This document shows positions 32,461-42,924 of a DNA stretch of 64,000 bases, one piece after another. Origin of the DNA: Bifidobacterium callitrichidarum. GTDB lineage: Bacteria > Actinomycetota > Actinomycetes > Actinomycetales > Bifidobacteriaceae. The position numbers and the translations under genes are program-made. The notes under the pieces were generated by a model that did not search any database, was not told the DNA's origin, and saw only the letters and a program-made list of their open reading frames with translations. Positions within the stretch are counted from its first letter, which is position 1. Each line of letters opens with the position of its first letter. The DNA lies in assembly GCF_003129905.1 (NCBI RefSeq), contig NZ_QFFM01000002.1:115738-179737 (forward strand). The letters run 5' to 3'.

Positions 32461-33888
32461 GTGACGAAACGCGAGACAAACGGGCGGGCGGAAACGACGA
32501 CGAAGCGACAGACCGCCAATGACGACCTCGGTACGAAACCGATCGGACGACTGGCAGTGTCACTGGCGATTCCGGCGGTGGTGGCGCAGGCATGTAATGC
32601 GGCGTACACGATCGTCGACCGTCTGTTCCTCGCGCACATCCCCGGCGCGGGCGATCTGGCGATGACCGGCGTGGGCGTGTGCTTCCCGATCACGCTCGCC
32701 GTCTCCGCGTTCGCGATGCTTGTCGGCATGGGCGGCGGCCCGCTCGCGTCCATCGAACTCGGCCGTGGAGACCAGGGCAAGGCGGAGCGCTATCTCGGCA
32801 CGTCGGTGGCGGCGATCGTCGTGATCTCAATCGTGCTGTCGGTGCTGATCCAGCTGTTCAAAACACCGATTCTCGTCCTGTTCGGCGCGAGCGACGCCAC
32901 GCTGCCATACGCGGTCGATTTCCTCACCGTGTATCTGTCCGGCACCCTGTTCGTGCAGCTTGCCTTGGGGCTCAACACGTTCATCACCGCACAGGGCAAG
33001 GCGCTTGTGGCGATGGGTTCGGTGCTTATCGGCGCGCTGAGCTCGCTGGCGCTCGATCCGCTGTTCATCTTCGCGCTCGGCATGGGCGTGCGCGGCGCGG
33101 CCTTGGCGAACGTGGTGGCCCAGGCGATGTCGGCCGCATGGGTGATTCGGTTCCTTACTTCCCCGCGCAGCATCATCCGGCTTCGTGCAGGCAGCATCCG
33201 ACTGACCCGTCTGCTTGGACCGATGCTGTTCCTCGGTGTCTCACCATTCATCATGCAAATCACTGAGTCCGTGATTCAAGTGGTGTTCAATGCGTCGCTG
33301 CAGCGGTACGGCGGCGACTCTTATGTGGGCGCGATGACGATCATGACCAGCCTCATGCAGCTCATCTTCGTGTTCTCGCAGGGCATCTCGCAGGGCGTGC
33401 AGCCGATCATCGGCTACAACTACGGTGCGGGACTGTATACTCGCGTCCGGTGCGCGTATTCGGGTACCATGGTCGTGCAGGTCGCCATCAACTGCACGAT
33501 GACGACGCTGCTCGCAATATTCCCCGGACCGGTCGCCTCGCTGTTCACCTCGGATACGGCGATCATCGATGTGGTGACGCGCACGCTGCCGTATTTCGTC
33601 TGCGGCATGGGCGTGTTCGGCATCCAGAATGTGGTCCAATGCGCGTTCGTGGGCATGGGCCAGGCGAAGCCATCGCTGTTCCTGGCGATCTTCCGCAAGC
33701 TCATCCTGCTGGTGCCGTTGGCGCTGGTACTGCCGCGGCTCGGACTCGGCACGACGGGCGTGTTCATCGCCGAGCCGATTTCAGATGCGACATCGGCAAT
33801 CGTGGCCGGACTGCTGTTCGCGTGGTATGCGCGGCGACTGTTGATGGGAACCGATGGCACGGCAGGCCGGAGCCGACAGCCGTTATAG
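32461..33888 (+). CDS. MATE-family multidrug exporter
   Basis: A 475-residue transporter with twelve predicted spans in two six-helix halves. The N-terminal half reads IGRLAVSLAIPAVVAQACNAAYTIVDRLFL, typical of MATE proteins (MepA-like). The second half contains SQGISQGVQPIIGYNYGAG, the matching repeat signature. MATE exporters use sodium or proton gradients to export cationic drugs. The start is GTG 32461. It is a single gene on the plus strand. Confidence 0.9.
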   Translation: MTKRETNGRAETTTKRQTANDDLGTKPIGRLAVSLAIPAVVAQACNAAYTIVDRLFLAHIPGAGDLAMTGVGVCFPITLAVSAFAMLVGMGGGPLASIELGRGDQGKAERYLGTSVAAIVVISIVLSVLIQLFKTPILVLFGASDATLPYAVDFLTVYLSGTLFVQLALGLNTFITAQGKALVAMGSVLIGALSSLALDPLFIFALGMGVRGAALANVVAQAMSAAWVIRFLTSPRSIIRLRAGSIRLTRLLGPMLFLGVSPFIMQITESVIQVVFNASLQRYGGDSYVGAMTIMTSLMQLIFVFSQGISQGVQPIIGYNYGAGLYTRVRCAYSGTMVVQVAINCTMTTLLAIFPGPVASLFTSDTAIIDVVTRTLPYFVCGMGVFGIQNVVQCAFVGMGQAKPSLFLAIFRKLILLVPLALVLPRLGLGTTGVFIAEPISDATSAIVAGLLFAWYARRLLMGTDGTAGRSRQPL

Positions 33889-33891
33889 TCG

Positions 33892-34143
33892 TCAGCGGCA
33901 GGCCCAGGCCATGGTCCAGTCCTCGGCGTCACCGAGGTCGGGGGTCATATGATGCAGGACGGCGTGATTGCCGACCAGCTCGAAGTCGGCATCGGCCGGC
34001 ACTTTATCCGGCGGCATAATGACCGTCGCATTGAAGGGAAGATCCTTGGCGAAGCGCACGATGCGTCCCTCGAAACCGGATGGACATCCGGCCAGGCGTT
34101 CCGCGTAGTCGAAGGGATGGGTGTCGTCTTTGATGAATTGCAT
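33892..34143 (-). CDS. Small conserved-type hypothetical protein
   Basis: An 83-residue protein starting at ATG 34143 behind AAAGG. It begins MQFIKDDTHPFDYAERLAG and ends HHMTPDLGDAEDWTMAWACR. It is acidic, with no membrane span or motif that I recognise. The longer frame upstream to 34311 lacks an RBS and runs through AT-richer, non-coding-looking sequence. It ends 4 bp from the convergent MATE gene. Confidence 0.55.
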   Translation of the reverse strand: MQFIKDDTHPFDYAERLAGCPSGFEGRIVRFAKDLPFNATVIMPPDKVPADADFELVGNHAVLHHMTPDLGDAEDWTMAWACR

Positions 34144-34385
34144 GGGAATAGGCCTTTCAAAATCTATAAAAGAGCAAAACCGCACGTCATCGGCGGTAGT
34201 GCGGCAACGATGATACAGATGGCATATACAACGGAATGTCAGTCGCAATGGTGAGGATGCGAAACCCGACACTGTCAGAACAAACAAAACTAATGAAGAA
34301 CGCCGATTCAATCAGAATCCGGCAACTCTTGCCGAACTAATACACTAGTTTAGCCCAGCACAGCGACCGATATCAGAACAGCCGT

Positions 34386-35564
34386 TCATTGATTGCTACC
34401 ATCACCGTTCATCACCACCGGAAATCCGGCTGCCGCCAATGCCATCGCCGCATCGGGAATAGGAATACGCTCCTGTTCGAGACGCAGATAGGGAACGCCC
34501 TCGCCAGTGCATAACACCTCATATAGTGCCCGTTCATCATCATGTAATCCCGGCAGCAGTTTCGGCTGCTGGCGTTTGAGCGGCTTATCGTTCTGATCAT
34601 GGTTTGTGCCGAACCTGCCATATTGGTCGTAGGCTGCCCAATTCATGAACAGCGACTCACAGTCGAGTCCCAGTTGCCGTACGGACGAGAGTATTTCAAA
34701 CCCAGCGGCATCCATATCACCCCAATACATCACATGAATATTGGAGTTCTCTACGAACAGCCATGGCAGCAATGTCAGACCGTCCACCGCCGCCTTGCCG
34801 GCCCCGAACACGCACAATCCGTTCCTGATCGGCGGCATCAATTGATATGTGTCCTTGTTTTCCACGATTACAACGTTTTCGATGCCACGCACCGTATCGT
34901 CACTCCAAGGACGAGTGATCATCATGTCCGGCAATGACGCCCTCGACGGGTCGAGAAAGCGTACCCGCAACTCCCCTGGACGTTCGATTAGGCCCAACGA
35001 TTTGCCGCACAGCAATTCGATTGCCTTACGACGTTTTGACGCTTTCCTGTTCAGCCATTTCGCACTGAATCCGGCAAGCGGCACTGCACGCGGGCGCAAT
35101 CCTGCCACATCATGCGCCGAACAGTATCGAGCGACCTCAATCAGTAATGCGAAGTCAACGTCGCTTTCGGCGTGCGTCATCCGTACGACCTGCGCAGCGG
35201 TTTCCAGGTCAACGCTAAACAACTCACGTAGCAGCCCACATCGTTCCCGTGCGATGCGATAGCGTGCCGCGAGCGTGCGATTGACGACGCGCAACGCGGT
35301 CTGCTCGTCGGGAATGCCGATGCGGGCGATCAACTCTACTGCCGTGCCTATGGTGCGCATGACGGTTTCGGTTTGGCAGCCGTATTTGGCGGCCCATGCA
35401 CGAATCTGGTTGTTGTTGTCGTGCACAGCAATGGCATCTGCTTCCAATGCCGTACGACCAGGCAATCCGATCGGGACGACGATCGGGAAGCATGGGTCAG
35501 TCCGGTACATGTCGGATTGAAGCCGACGTTCCACCACAGCGACGATCTGTCGTACGGTTTTCAT
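34386..35564 (-). CDS. jetD: Wadjet JetD, toprim-domain nuclease subunit
   Basis: A 392-residue protein matching the JetD (DUF3322-DUF2220) pattern. The N-terminal part is a winged-helix/arm region. The C-terminal toprim domain holds Glu in ENVVIVENKDTYQ (about 240) and the Asp pair in YWGDMDAAGFEIL (about 290-302). JetD cleaves circular DNA after the SMC motor has extruded it, giving plasmid defence. It is last in the jetABCD operon, 100 bp after jetC, with its own RBS (AAAGGGG). Confidence 0.88.
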   Translation of the reverse strand: MKTVRQIVAVVERRLQSDMYRTDPCFPIVVPIGLPGRTALEADAIAVHDNNNQIRAWAAKYGCQTETVMRTIGTAVELIARIGIPDEQTALRVVNRTLAARYRIARERCGLLRELFSVDLETAAQVVRMTHAESDVDFALLIEVARYCSAHDVAGLRPRAVPLAGFSAKWLNRKASKRRKAIELLCGKSLGLIERPGELRVRFLDPSRASLPDMMITRPWSDDTVRGIENVVIVENKDTYQLMPPIRNGLCVFGAGKAAVDGLTLLPWLFVENSNIHVMYWGDMDAAGFEILSSVRQLGLDCESLFMNWAAYDQYGRFGTNHDQNDKPLKRQQPKLLPGLHDDERALYEVLCTGEGVPYLRLEQERIPIPDAAMALAAAGFPVVMNGDGSNQ

Positions 35565-35664
35565 TCCGTCATGCCCCTTTCCCGGTGCTATGCTGTCGCG
35601 GCTATGCCGATTATCAAGACCCCATCACATTAAAAACGACGCGAATCCGGTGGAACTGGCTTTC

Positions 35665-38600
35665 TCACTCGGTCTCATCGTCAGCTGATGTGTTTTCCTC
35701 GGCCTCCTCGTATCCGCTCCAGGTAGCTTCGCGGAGGGACGTGAAGCCGCTGTTCGCATCCTTGACCGTGACGTACGCCTTGGTGGACACCTCGATGATC
35801 TCGCCTGTCTTGCTTTCGGGTGCGGAGACGATGACCTGGAAGCCAAGTCGCGGCAGCACGCTCAGGGCGCGCTGGGTGTAGCGGCCATCGGCCTTGATGA
35901 GCGCCTCGTCGAGGAACAGCGTGGTGTAGCTGGGCTTGAGCCGGTTCTCCATGCCGCCGCCGAGCAGGTAGATGAGCGCCGCGCCGTACACGAACGATGT
36001 GAGTTCCTGCAAGGCACCGCCGGAACGGCCGCCGGTCGACGTGATGCGTTCGTCCTGCCCGTCGTCATGACGGACGATCGCGTAGAACGACGAGCGGCAG
36101 CGCGGGTCGAGGTCGCGTGCGCCGTAGCTGCGGATGCCGTTGACGTCCTTGACCTGCGCGAGTTCCTGACGCAGGAGTTCGATCATCGGCGCGCATGCCG
36201 CGAACGCCCGCTTTGAATCGCTTGTGCCGGAGCCGGAGTCAGAGTTGGTTCCCTCGGAACGGACGCGGGCGCCGGCGCCGGCCGCTTCCACCTGTCCGGA
36301 TTTCCAATCGTTGAGCGTACCGATGGCGCGTTGCAGTTGTGCCGAGAACGCACGGTCGGGGCGGCGCACGTCCGCGTGCAGCGACAGGCTGCCATGGCGC
36401 GGGCCGAATTTCTGTCCGTCAAGCATCTGGTTGATGCGGTCGAGCTGGTCGCGGATGTCGCCCGCGTCCGTGTCGATGGCTCGCTTGATGGTCAGCAGGC
36501 TCATGAGCAGATGGTCGAGGCACCGCCGGTATTCGGCGTCCGTTGCGGCGACCGCGGCCAGATGCGCGAGGCTGTCGAGTTCCTCAAGGTAGTACCGGTA
36601 GTCTTCCACGCTGGCGGTGAGCGCGTCGTCGTCGGCCGCATACCGTTCGATGTACGCGCTCATCTTCAGTTCGATGTTGGTGCGCGCGGTATCGACGCGC
36701 TCATTGAGCGTGAGGATGTGCGCGGCCAAGTCCTTGCCGATGCCGTCGATGATGCGGTCGGCGAACGTGCCACCTGCTTGCGGTTGCGCGGTTCCGCCCG
36801 GCGCCGTCAATCCTGCGCCGATAATCATGTGCGCACGCAGCGCCTCGTTGGGGAATCCGGCGAACCGCTGCTCGTATGCCTGCGTGAGTTGGGCAATGAT
36901 GTCGTCGCCGAGCATCGTCCATGCGGGCATGGGCGCGGCCGCACCGGCGGCATCACCGTCGCCTTCCTCCTGCTGCGCCTCCAACCATGCACGGCCCGCC
37001 TCGACGGCTGCGGCCGCGGATTTCGCCGCCTGCTCGGCCTCGATCTGGTGACGTTGGACTCGGTCGAGCTCCTCGCTCAACGAGTCGCGCATGTCGGCGA
37101 GTTTGGCGAGCTTCGGATTGTTCCTGATCGAGGCGATCGTGTCCTCGATCTCGCCGATGTGCCGTGCGGCACCGTCCGTGTCGACCTTCTCCCATGCCGT
37201 GTAGGCGAGCTGGTCGGCGAGTTCGCGTTCGCGGTGAAGCCGATCGACCGCGGCTTTCGCATCCGCATACTCCTGTGCTGCCTCGTCGGCTTGGGCGTGG
37301 GCGGAGTCAATCTGCGTGCGCAGCAGTTCCAGATACCGTTCGTTGACGAAGCCGATGATCTGCTGGCGGTCCTTGACGCCGTGCTGGCCTCGTTTGCCGG
37401 ATTTGAATTGTCCATCGAGCTGCACCTGCCGGGTGTCGCGGTCCGTGTCGTCGATGGCCTTCACGCAGTGTGCGTCGAATCGGTCGGAGCGGGTCTGTTC
37501 GCGCAGCCATCCGGCGAATGGGGAGTCCTCACGGTAGCGCAGTTTGTCGGACATCCAGGCGTCGGAATCGTCCGCGGACCCCGTTTCGGTGTCGTCTTCG
37601 TAGTCGCGTGTGGTGTCGACGAACTGCCAGGTGCGTCGGGCCATCGCATGCGGGTCGATGGTGCTCACCTTGGCGGCGAAGCCCTGCTCGTGCCGCTTGT
37701 CCACGAGAATGGTCTGCGTGATCGGCGCGTAGACGACGTTCATCGCGAGCCGCCATTGTTCCTCCGTGTCGCGCACGTCCATGAGTTCGGCCACGTACGG
37801 CAGTTCGCTGGGCTTCAGTCCAGTCGCCCGGCAGAGCATGGCTCGCGTCTCGTCCATCTGCTGCGTGATGCGCGTGCGTTGCGCGCTCTGCCGCTGATAG
37901 TCGCGTTCCAGCGCGCGCAGGGTTTCGCGAGCCTCGGATTGGCGGCCGAATGCCTCATTGCGTGTCTCTTCGAGTTCCTCGTTGCGACGCTCATAGGAGA
38001 CCTTGAACGTGACCGCATCGATACGCGCCTGTTCCCAGGCCTTCTCGCTGTCGGGCATGGATTGCCCCGCCTCGTCGTACCCTGCGGCGATGCGGTCGCG
38101 GACGGCTCGCACATCCTCCAGCGTGCGTTTCGCGGCGTCGAGCTCGAATTCGAGGCGGGCGAGATTGCCGCCGTCCAGACCTTGCATCTGGCTGCGGATT
38201 GTGTCGATGCGCGAGCGCAGGTCGTCCGCGCGACGGCCGGCGGCGATCGCGTCGGCCTGGCGTGCGGTTCGTTCGGCTTCATCGGCCGGCAGTTGCGCGG
38301 CGGCCTCGTCGGCCATGCGCGCGGTCGCCCATCGCCGTATCGTCTCCTCGCCGGATGGCGTGGACGGGTCAACCGGGGCGAAGCGGCGCGCCTGTCGCTT
38401 CGTGTCGCTGTATCGTGCGTAGCCGTCGCGGATGTCGCGCAGCTTGGCCATGCGGTTGGCCTTGTCTTCCATGGCTTGGAAGTTCTCCGCGTACCGGTCG
38501 TAGTCGTCAACCGTGGTGCGTGCCAAGTCGAGCGCCTCCGGCACGCCGAGCACGCCCTGTTTGAAGATGTCGTCGAGCCGGGAGGGCGCGTCGGCCGACT

Positions 38601-39252
38601 GGATCTTGGCGAGCAGGCGGCACGCTTCGGCGCTCAGACCCATCACCGACCAGATGTGCTCGTGGAAGGCTTCGGCGCTGGGGAACGTGAGGCATTGCGG
38701 GTATGCGGTCTTCAGTTGCGTGGGTGTGAATGGTGCGTCACGGTAGGCGTCCATCGCTCGCGGGTCGATCGGCCGGTCCCAGACCGCGTATTGGCGGCGT
38801 ACGGCGTTGCGCTCGTCGCCGGGCATGAGGTAGAGGAACTTGGCGCATGAGAGCGTCTGCCCGTCGGTCAGGTTGCGGTAGGTGTCGACGATCGCGCCCC
38901 AGACGGCCAGGGGTGCGCCGTTCGCATCCCGTCCCCGCAGGTAGATCGGCCGGTCGCCGTCGCCGGTGTCGCCCACGCCGACCATGCCGAGCAGGTACGT
39001 GTAGTCGCTGCGTTCGGAACGGCCGGAGTTCGATGCCTTGTTGAACGGGGTGCCGGTCGGGTAGAGCAGGGAGATCTGCGCGTCCACGAGCGTCGATTTG
39101 CCGGATTCGCTGGCGCCGGCGAGCAACGTTACGGGCAGGTTCCGGTCCATGGACGGGCGGAATTCGTGGTATCCCTCGTATGAGCCCCAGTTGATGAGTT
39201 GACGGCTTTCCATCATCCACCGGTCGGCGATCATCTGCAGGTCCTTGGCCAT
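35665..39252 (-). CDS. jetC: Wadjet JetC, SMC-like ATPase
   Basis: A protein of about 1195 residues with SMC architecture. Walker A is AGASESGKST (about 45-54), followed by long heptad-rich coiled-coil arms (about 240-520 and 640-860) and a hinge-like centre. The C-terminal signature is RSGGALQELTSFV and Walker B is LFLDEALIKADG. It is the MukB-like motor that extrudes loops of plasmid DNA. ATG 39252 is preferred, with AAGGGGAG just upstream; GTG 39258 overlaps the jetB stop and is the alternative. It looks full length. Confidence 0.9.
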   Translation of the reverse strand: MAKDLQMIADRWMMESRQLINWGSYEGYHEFRPSMDRNLPVTLLAGASESGKSTLVDAQISLLYPTGTPFNKASNSGRSERSDYTYLLGMVGVGDTGDGDRPIYLRGRDANGAPLAVWGAIVDTYRNLTDGQTLSCAKFLYLMPGDERNAVRRQYAVWDRPIDPRAMDAYRDAPFTPTQLKTAYPQCLTFPSAEAFHEHIWSVMGLSAEACRLLAKIQSADAPSRLDDIFKQGVLGVPEALDLARTTVDDYDRYAENFQAMEDKANRMAKLRDIRDGYARYSDTKRQARRFAPVDPSTPSGEETIRRWATARMADEAAAQLPADEAERTARQADAIAAGRRADDLRSRIDTIRSQMQGLDGGNLARLEFELDAAKRTLEDVRAVRDRIAAGYDEAGQSMPDSEKAWEQARIDAVTFKVSYERRNEELEETRNEAFGRQSEARETLRALERDYQRQSAQRTRITQQMDETRAMLCRATGLKPSELPYVAELMDVRDTEEQWRLAMNVVYAPITQTILVDKRHEQGFAAKVSTIDPHAMARRTWQFVDTTRDYEDDTETGSADDSDAWMSDKLRYREDSPFAGWLREQTRSDRFDAHCVKAIDDTDRDTRQVQLDGQFKSGKRGQHGVKDRQQIIGFVNERYLELLRTQIDSAHAQADEAAQEYADAKAAVDRLHRERELADQLAYTAWEKVDTDGAARHIGEIEDTIASIRNNPKLAKLADMRDSLSEELDRVQRHQIEAEQAAKSAAAAVEAGRAWLEAQQEEGDGDAAGAAAPMPAWTMLGDDIIAQLTQAYEQRFAGFPNEALRAHMIIGAGLTAPGGTAQPQAGGTFADRIIDGIGKDLAAHILTLNERVDTARTNIELKMSAYIERYAADDDALTASVEDYRYYLEELDSLAHLAAVAATDAEYRRCLDHLLMSLLTIKRAIDTDAGDIRDQLDRINQMLDGQKFGPRHGSLSLHADVRRPDRAFSAQLQRAIGTLNDWKSGQVEAAGAGARVRSEGTNSDSGSGTSDSKRAFAACAPMIELLRQELAQVKDVNGIRSYGARDLDPRCRSSFYAIVRHDDGQDERITSTGGRSGGALQELTSFVYGAALIYLLGGGMENRLKPSYTTLFLDEALIKADGRYTQRALSVLPRLGFQVIVSAPESKTGEIIEVSTKAYVTVKDANSGFTSLREATWSGYEEAEENTSADDETE

Positions 39253-39254
39253 CG

Positions 39255-40097
39255 TCACTCCCCTTCCCCGTCGTGCGTCGCGTTCGTTGCATCCGTCGAG
39301 GCTTCGCTCGTCTCATCCTCGAAGAGCGGTGCGGCGTAGTCCGTCTCATCGATAGCGTCTTCTTCCACTGTCGGTTCGACTGCCGCGTCCGATGTGTCGG
39401 ATGATGGGACGTCGCCGGTCTCGAAGTCGTTGTCGGCGACGTCCAGCCATGTGCCGGCCAGCTCCCGGTCGAGCACCACCGGCACGAGGGGCGTGATCCG
39501 GTACATGGTCTCGTCGTCCGCCGTGCGTTCGAGATACCCGTACGTGCACATGGCCGACACGATCGCGCCGACCTGCTTGAGCACGGTCTCCTCGTCGTTG
39601 CGCGCCGCGAGGAAGCCGGTGCCGGTGGCGAGCGCGGCGCGGATCTCCTCGAAGCTCACCAGCCAGTGGTCGGTGGATTCGCGTGAGTTCTCGTACTCGA
39701 GCACGCGGATGCGCAGGAACGCGAGCAGCGCGGCCTCCTCACGTTTGAGACTGATACGGGTTTTCAGCGCTCGCAGCGTGATGTCGGGGCCGGTTACGGG
39801 CATGGCGATCATGATGCGGTACCGTTCATTGACGACCAGTTCGAGCAGGTCGTTGTTCAGCGAGCGTGTGACGGCGTCGAGGTTGTCGAGCACCGTGTCA
39901 TACAGGTCGCCGGAGATGTAACGTTCGCGTTTGAGGGCGATCGCGGCCATGCGTGCGTCGGCGGTCATGTCGCCGCGGTCGCCTTCGAAGAGGGCGTATG
40001 GGTTGACCGCGCCTTCGGCCGGGTTCGTGGTGTCCTGCGTCTCATCTGCGCCTATGGTGTCGGTCATTGTCTCCGTGCCGTTCATGGGTTCGCTCAT
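39255..40097 (-). CDS. jetB: Wadjet JetB, MukE-like (DUF4194) subunit
   Basis: A 280-residue protein. The central winged-helix region contains [20 protein letters not shown] and [20 protein letters not shown] (given in part), typical of DUF4194. Both ends are acidic and probably disordered (about 1-30 and 225-280). It bridges the JetA kleisin to the JetC motor. Its ATG overlaps the jetA stop (ATGA). Confidence 0.87.
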   Translation of the reverse strand: MSEPMNGTETMTDTIGADETQDTTNPAEGAVNPYALFEGDRGDMTADARMAAIALKRERYISGDLYDTVLDNLDAVTRSLNNDLLELVVNERYRIMIAMPVTGPDITLRALKTRISLKREEAALLAFLRIRVLEYENSRESTDHWLVSFEEIRAALATGTGFLAARNDEETVLKQVGAIVSAMCTYGYLERTADDETMYRITPLVPVVLDRELAGTWLDVADNDFETGDVPSSDTSDAAVEPTVEEDAIDETDYAAPLFEDETSEASTDATNATHDGEGE

Positions 40098-41617
40098 CCT
40101 TGCCTCACGATCTCGTCCAGTTCGTCCCGTGTCGTCAGTATCGGCCGTGTTATCCAGTCGCGTTGGGTGCCGTCCAAAGTGATGCAGTGCCAGGTGGCAC
40201 CGGTCGCGTCGCTGGAGCATGGGAGGGTGCTAAGGAATCCGATCAGTTCGCTTTCCCGTCGTTCCTCGTCCGGCAGGCGGTTGAAGCTTGCGGCCACGTC
40301 GATGCGTCCGTCCGTGCGTATGGCCGGATCGTGCCGGATCAGGGCGATCATGCGATGCAGTCGCGGTCCGCCGCCGACGATCATGGATTTGAGGTCGACC
40401 GGTGACGTATTGTCGCCTTGCCGCAGCTGCATGTCGGACAGGCCGAGGGCCGCCGAGCGTGCCATCGAACGTGCCGGACGTGTGGGCAGGGCCGCGAACT
40501 GGGCGCCCGCGCTGTTGGTCGGGTATGGCCGTGAGGCGTCGTTCGGGTGTGCTTTCGCGTTGGCGTTGAGTCGCACGAACAGGCGGTTGAGCGTGCCGAG
40601 CATGGTGCGGTACCGTGTGTCGGTCTGCTGGCGCACCAGGCGGCTGACGGCCTCGTCGGAGACGCGCATCTGGCCGCGCACCGCTTCGATGCCTTCGTAG
40701 ATGCGGGCGAGTTCGTCGCGGATCTGGTCGAGCAGGGCGCTGGATTCGCCGGCAAGATACGGGGTTTTCGCGATGTCGCGCAGCGCGTCGTCGATCTGTT
40801 GGCGACCTTCGTCGGTGATGATCACCTGGAATGCGTCCTCGAAACGGCGGCCGCTGTCCGATTCCTGGAACGACCGCCGGTATTCCTCGTGATAGGCAGT
40901 GAGAATCTCGTCGACGCTCATGTCGCCGCCCTGCATGCGCCGGCGGAGGGCGTCGCCGTTGTCGCGTTCGGCGAGCACGAGTTCGCGCAGGTCGATGGGC
41001 ACGCCGCGCAGCGTGTTGTGGATGACGGCGATCACGTCCCTGACCTGGTCCTCGCTGAGCGCGGCATGCTGCTGGCCTTGCTGGATGCGTTTGATCTCGT
41101 GCCGGCGTTCCTTGATCTCCTGGTTGAGCAGGCGGACCCGTTCGCCCGGGTCGGCGGTCAGCTGCATGCGCGCGTGCTCGATTTCCATGATGATGGAATT
41201 GGCCTGCGCGCCGGACAGGGTGCGGGTGTCGTCCTCGAGCCGTCCGAGCGCGTCGATGGCACGGTGGGCGCGGGCGGTGAGCCGGTAGAGGAACCGGTGG
41301 GATGCGGCGTCGTGCGCGTTGGCAAGCCATGCGTAGTCGCCGTCGCCTTCACGGCTCAGGTCCACGAGGATCTGGTGTGCCGCCTCCGCATACGTCTGTT
41401 CAGGTTTGGGCGTGTAGTCGCCGGTGTCGGCGAGCGTGGACAGGCTTTGCGCGAATCGTTCCTCGAGGGTCTCACGCGGCAGTTCGCCGGTCAGGGGGTC
41501 GAATGCGGCGCGCAAGAGAGCCACGTAGAGCTTGGCGTTGGCCCGTAGCAGCAAGCGCAGCACGCCGGTCTCGTAGACCGGTCGCAGCCGTTCCATCTCC
41601 CGTCTGACATCGCCCAT
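40094..41617 (-). CDS. jetA: Wadjet JetA, MukF-like kleisin (DUF3375)
   Basis: A 507-residue protein matching DUF3375. The N-terminal winged-helix part contains [11 protein letters not shown] and [14 protein letters not shown], the middle is helical and rich in Arg and Glu, and the C-terminal part ends [21 protein letters not shown]. In the JetABC complex it is the kleisin that closes the SMC ring. It is the first gene of the operon, starting at ATG 41617 behind GAGGCGACG. Confidence 0.87.
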   Translation of the reverse strand: MGDVRREMERLRPVYETGVLRLLLRANAKLYVALLRAAFDPLTGELPRETLEERFAQSLSTLADTGDYTPKPEQTYAEAAHQILVDLSREGDGDYAWLANAHDAASHRFLYRLTARAHRAIDALGRLEDDTRTLSGAQANSIIMEIEHARMQLTADPGERVRLLNQEIKERRHEIKRIQQGQQHAALSEDQVRDVIAVIHNTLRGVPIDLRELVLAERDNGDALRRRMQGGDMSVDEILTAYHEEYRRSFQESDSGRRFEDAFQVIITDEGRQQIDDALRDIAKTPYLAGESSALLDQIRDELARIYEGIEAVRGQMRVSDEAVSRLVRQQTDTRYRTMLGTLNRLFVRLNANAKAHPNDASRPYPTNSAGAQFAALPTRPARSMARSAALGLSDMQLRQGDNTSPVDLKSMIVGGGPRLHRMIALIRHDPAIRTDGRIDVAASFNRLPDEERRESELIGFLSTLPCSSDATGATWHCITLDGTQRDWITRPILTTRDELDEIVRQG

Positions 41618-41724
41618 CAATCGTCGCCTCGCTTTCCCGTCGGCTTACAAGGCTATCATCCCGGGCGTTGATTGCGGGGCGTATGCCGGCGTGTACCGGG
41701 GCTGGGCAGACCGCGAGTTTGCCG

Positions 41725-42924
41725 TTATTCGCCGCGCAGGGCCTCGGTGGGTGTCAGTCGGGCGGCGCGGGAGGCCGGGTAGAGGCCGGCTAGGATGCCG
41801 ACCAGCACGGCCGCGCCCCAGGCCATGGGCAGGCCGGCCCAGTCGAGGACGGTCGGCTGGCCGGCGCCGATCGCGACCGACATGGCCGCCCCGGCTCCGA
41901 TCGCCACGCCCGCAAGCCCGCCTATGGCGGACAGGAGCGCCGCCTCGGCGACGAACTGCAGGCGGATGTTGCCAGGCGTGGCTCCCAAGGCCCGTCTCAG
42001 GCCGATTTCGCCGCGGCGTTCCATCACGGTGACGATCATCATGTTGGCGATGCTCATGCCGCCCACGGCGAGCGCGATCACGCCGATCATGAGGCCCAAC
42101 GTGGTCAGGGAGTCGTTGGTGGCGTTGCGTGCCTGGGACAGGTCGGCGGATGCCGTGACGGACACGTTGCCGCCGGTGAGGTTCGCGGCGTGGGCGATCA
42201 TGCGTCGCAATGATTCGGCGTCGCCGGGCGTGGTGCGCACGTAGATCCGGCTGATCGCGCCGATCGACTCCGCCCGGTCCGGGTAGTGGTCAAGGGCCCA
42301 CTGTGCGCCGATGATGACGGATGCGTTGAACGCCTGCGCCTGCGGTACGGGGTCGAGGATGCCGATGACCCCGTACCATTCGTTGTCGATGAGGATGCGG
42401 TCGCCGGGCTCGTTGACGCCGAGCCGGTAGGCGGCCTCGGAGCCGAGGACCGCGACCGGCAGGTTCTCGTTGCGCGCGTCGATGCCCCGCCCCTGGGCGA
42501 ACGATACGTCGACGGCCTTGAGCGCACCCGGCCGCATGACGGCCACGGCCAGCGCGTTGCCGTTGGTTTTGGGTACGAGCTCGTTCTTGAAGACCTGCGC
42601 GCTCGCGGGCGGGGTGAGGAACACACCCACCCGTTCGACCGCAGACTGTCGGGCGATGGTGTCGGGCGCGTAGGAGGGCAGGGGCACGGGTTGTCCCGTG
42701 GCGTCCTGTCCGGGGGCCACGACCTGCAGGTTCGCGCCGAGCGCGTCGAGCCGGGCGAGCAGGGCGGCCTGGTTGGAGGCGGCGATGCCGGAGAGTGCCA
42801 CGTATGCGGCGACGCCCAATGCGATGCCGAGCGAGGCGAGGATGGTGCGCGAGACGCGGCCGGTGGCGCCGATCCATGCGGCGTGCAGGAGGTCGGCGAT
42901 GCGGGTGGCGAACGGTTTACGCAT
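41725..42924 (-). CDS. MacB-like ABC transporter permease
   Basis: A 399-residue permease. One N-terminal span (about 27-48) is followed by an extracytoplasmic MacB_PCD domain (about 50-275) and three C-terminal spans. The coupling segment ERRGEIGLRRALGATPGNIRLQF (in part) and the C-terminal SRAARLTPTEALRGE are textbook MacB/FtsX. It works with the ATPase at 42917 and the fusion protein at 43690 to export a compound or peptide. The genes overlap by 8 bp. Confidence 0.9.
   Translation of the reverse strand: MRKPFATRIADLLHAAWIGATGRVSRTILASLGIALGVAAYVALSGIAASNQAALLARLDALGANLQVVAPGQDATGQPVPLPSYAPDTIARQSAVERVGVFLTPPASAQVFKNELVPKTNGNALAVAVMRPGALKAVDVSFAQGRGIDARNENLPVAVLGSEAAYRLGVNEPGDRILIDNEWYGVIGILDPVPQAQAFNASVIIGAQWALDHYPDRAESIGAISRIYVRTTPGDAESLRRMIAHAANLTGGNVSVTASADLSQARNATNDSLTTLGLMIGVIALAVGGMSIANMMIVTVMERRGEIGLRRALGATPGNIRLQFVAEAALLSAIGGLAGVAIGAGAAMSVAIGAGQPTVLDWAGLPMAWGAAVLVGILAGLYPASRAARLTPTEALRGE

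Noticed and set aside
32461..33888. The MATE exporter as a further member of the 20-bp operator regulon
   Set aside because: Site e lies 370 bp upstream but points the other way, with the spaced -10 towards the ABC exporter.
36331..38850. An 839-residue plus-strand open frame opposite jetC
   Set aside because: It is the antisense shadow of the high-GC jetC gene; it has no recognisable domains, while jetC has all SMC motifs.
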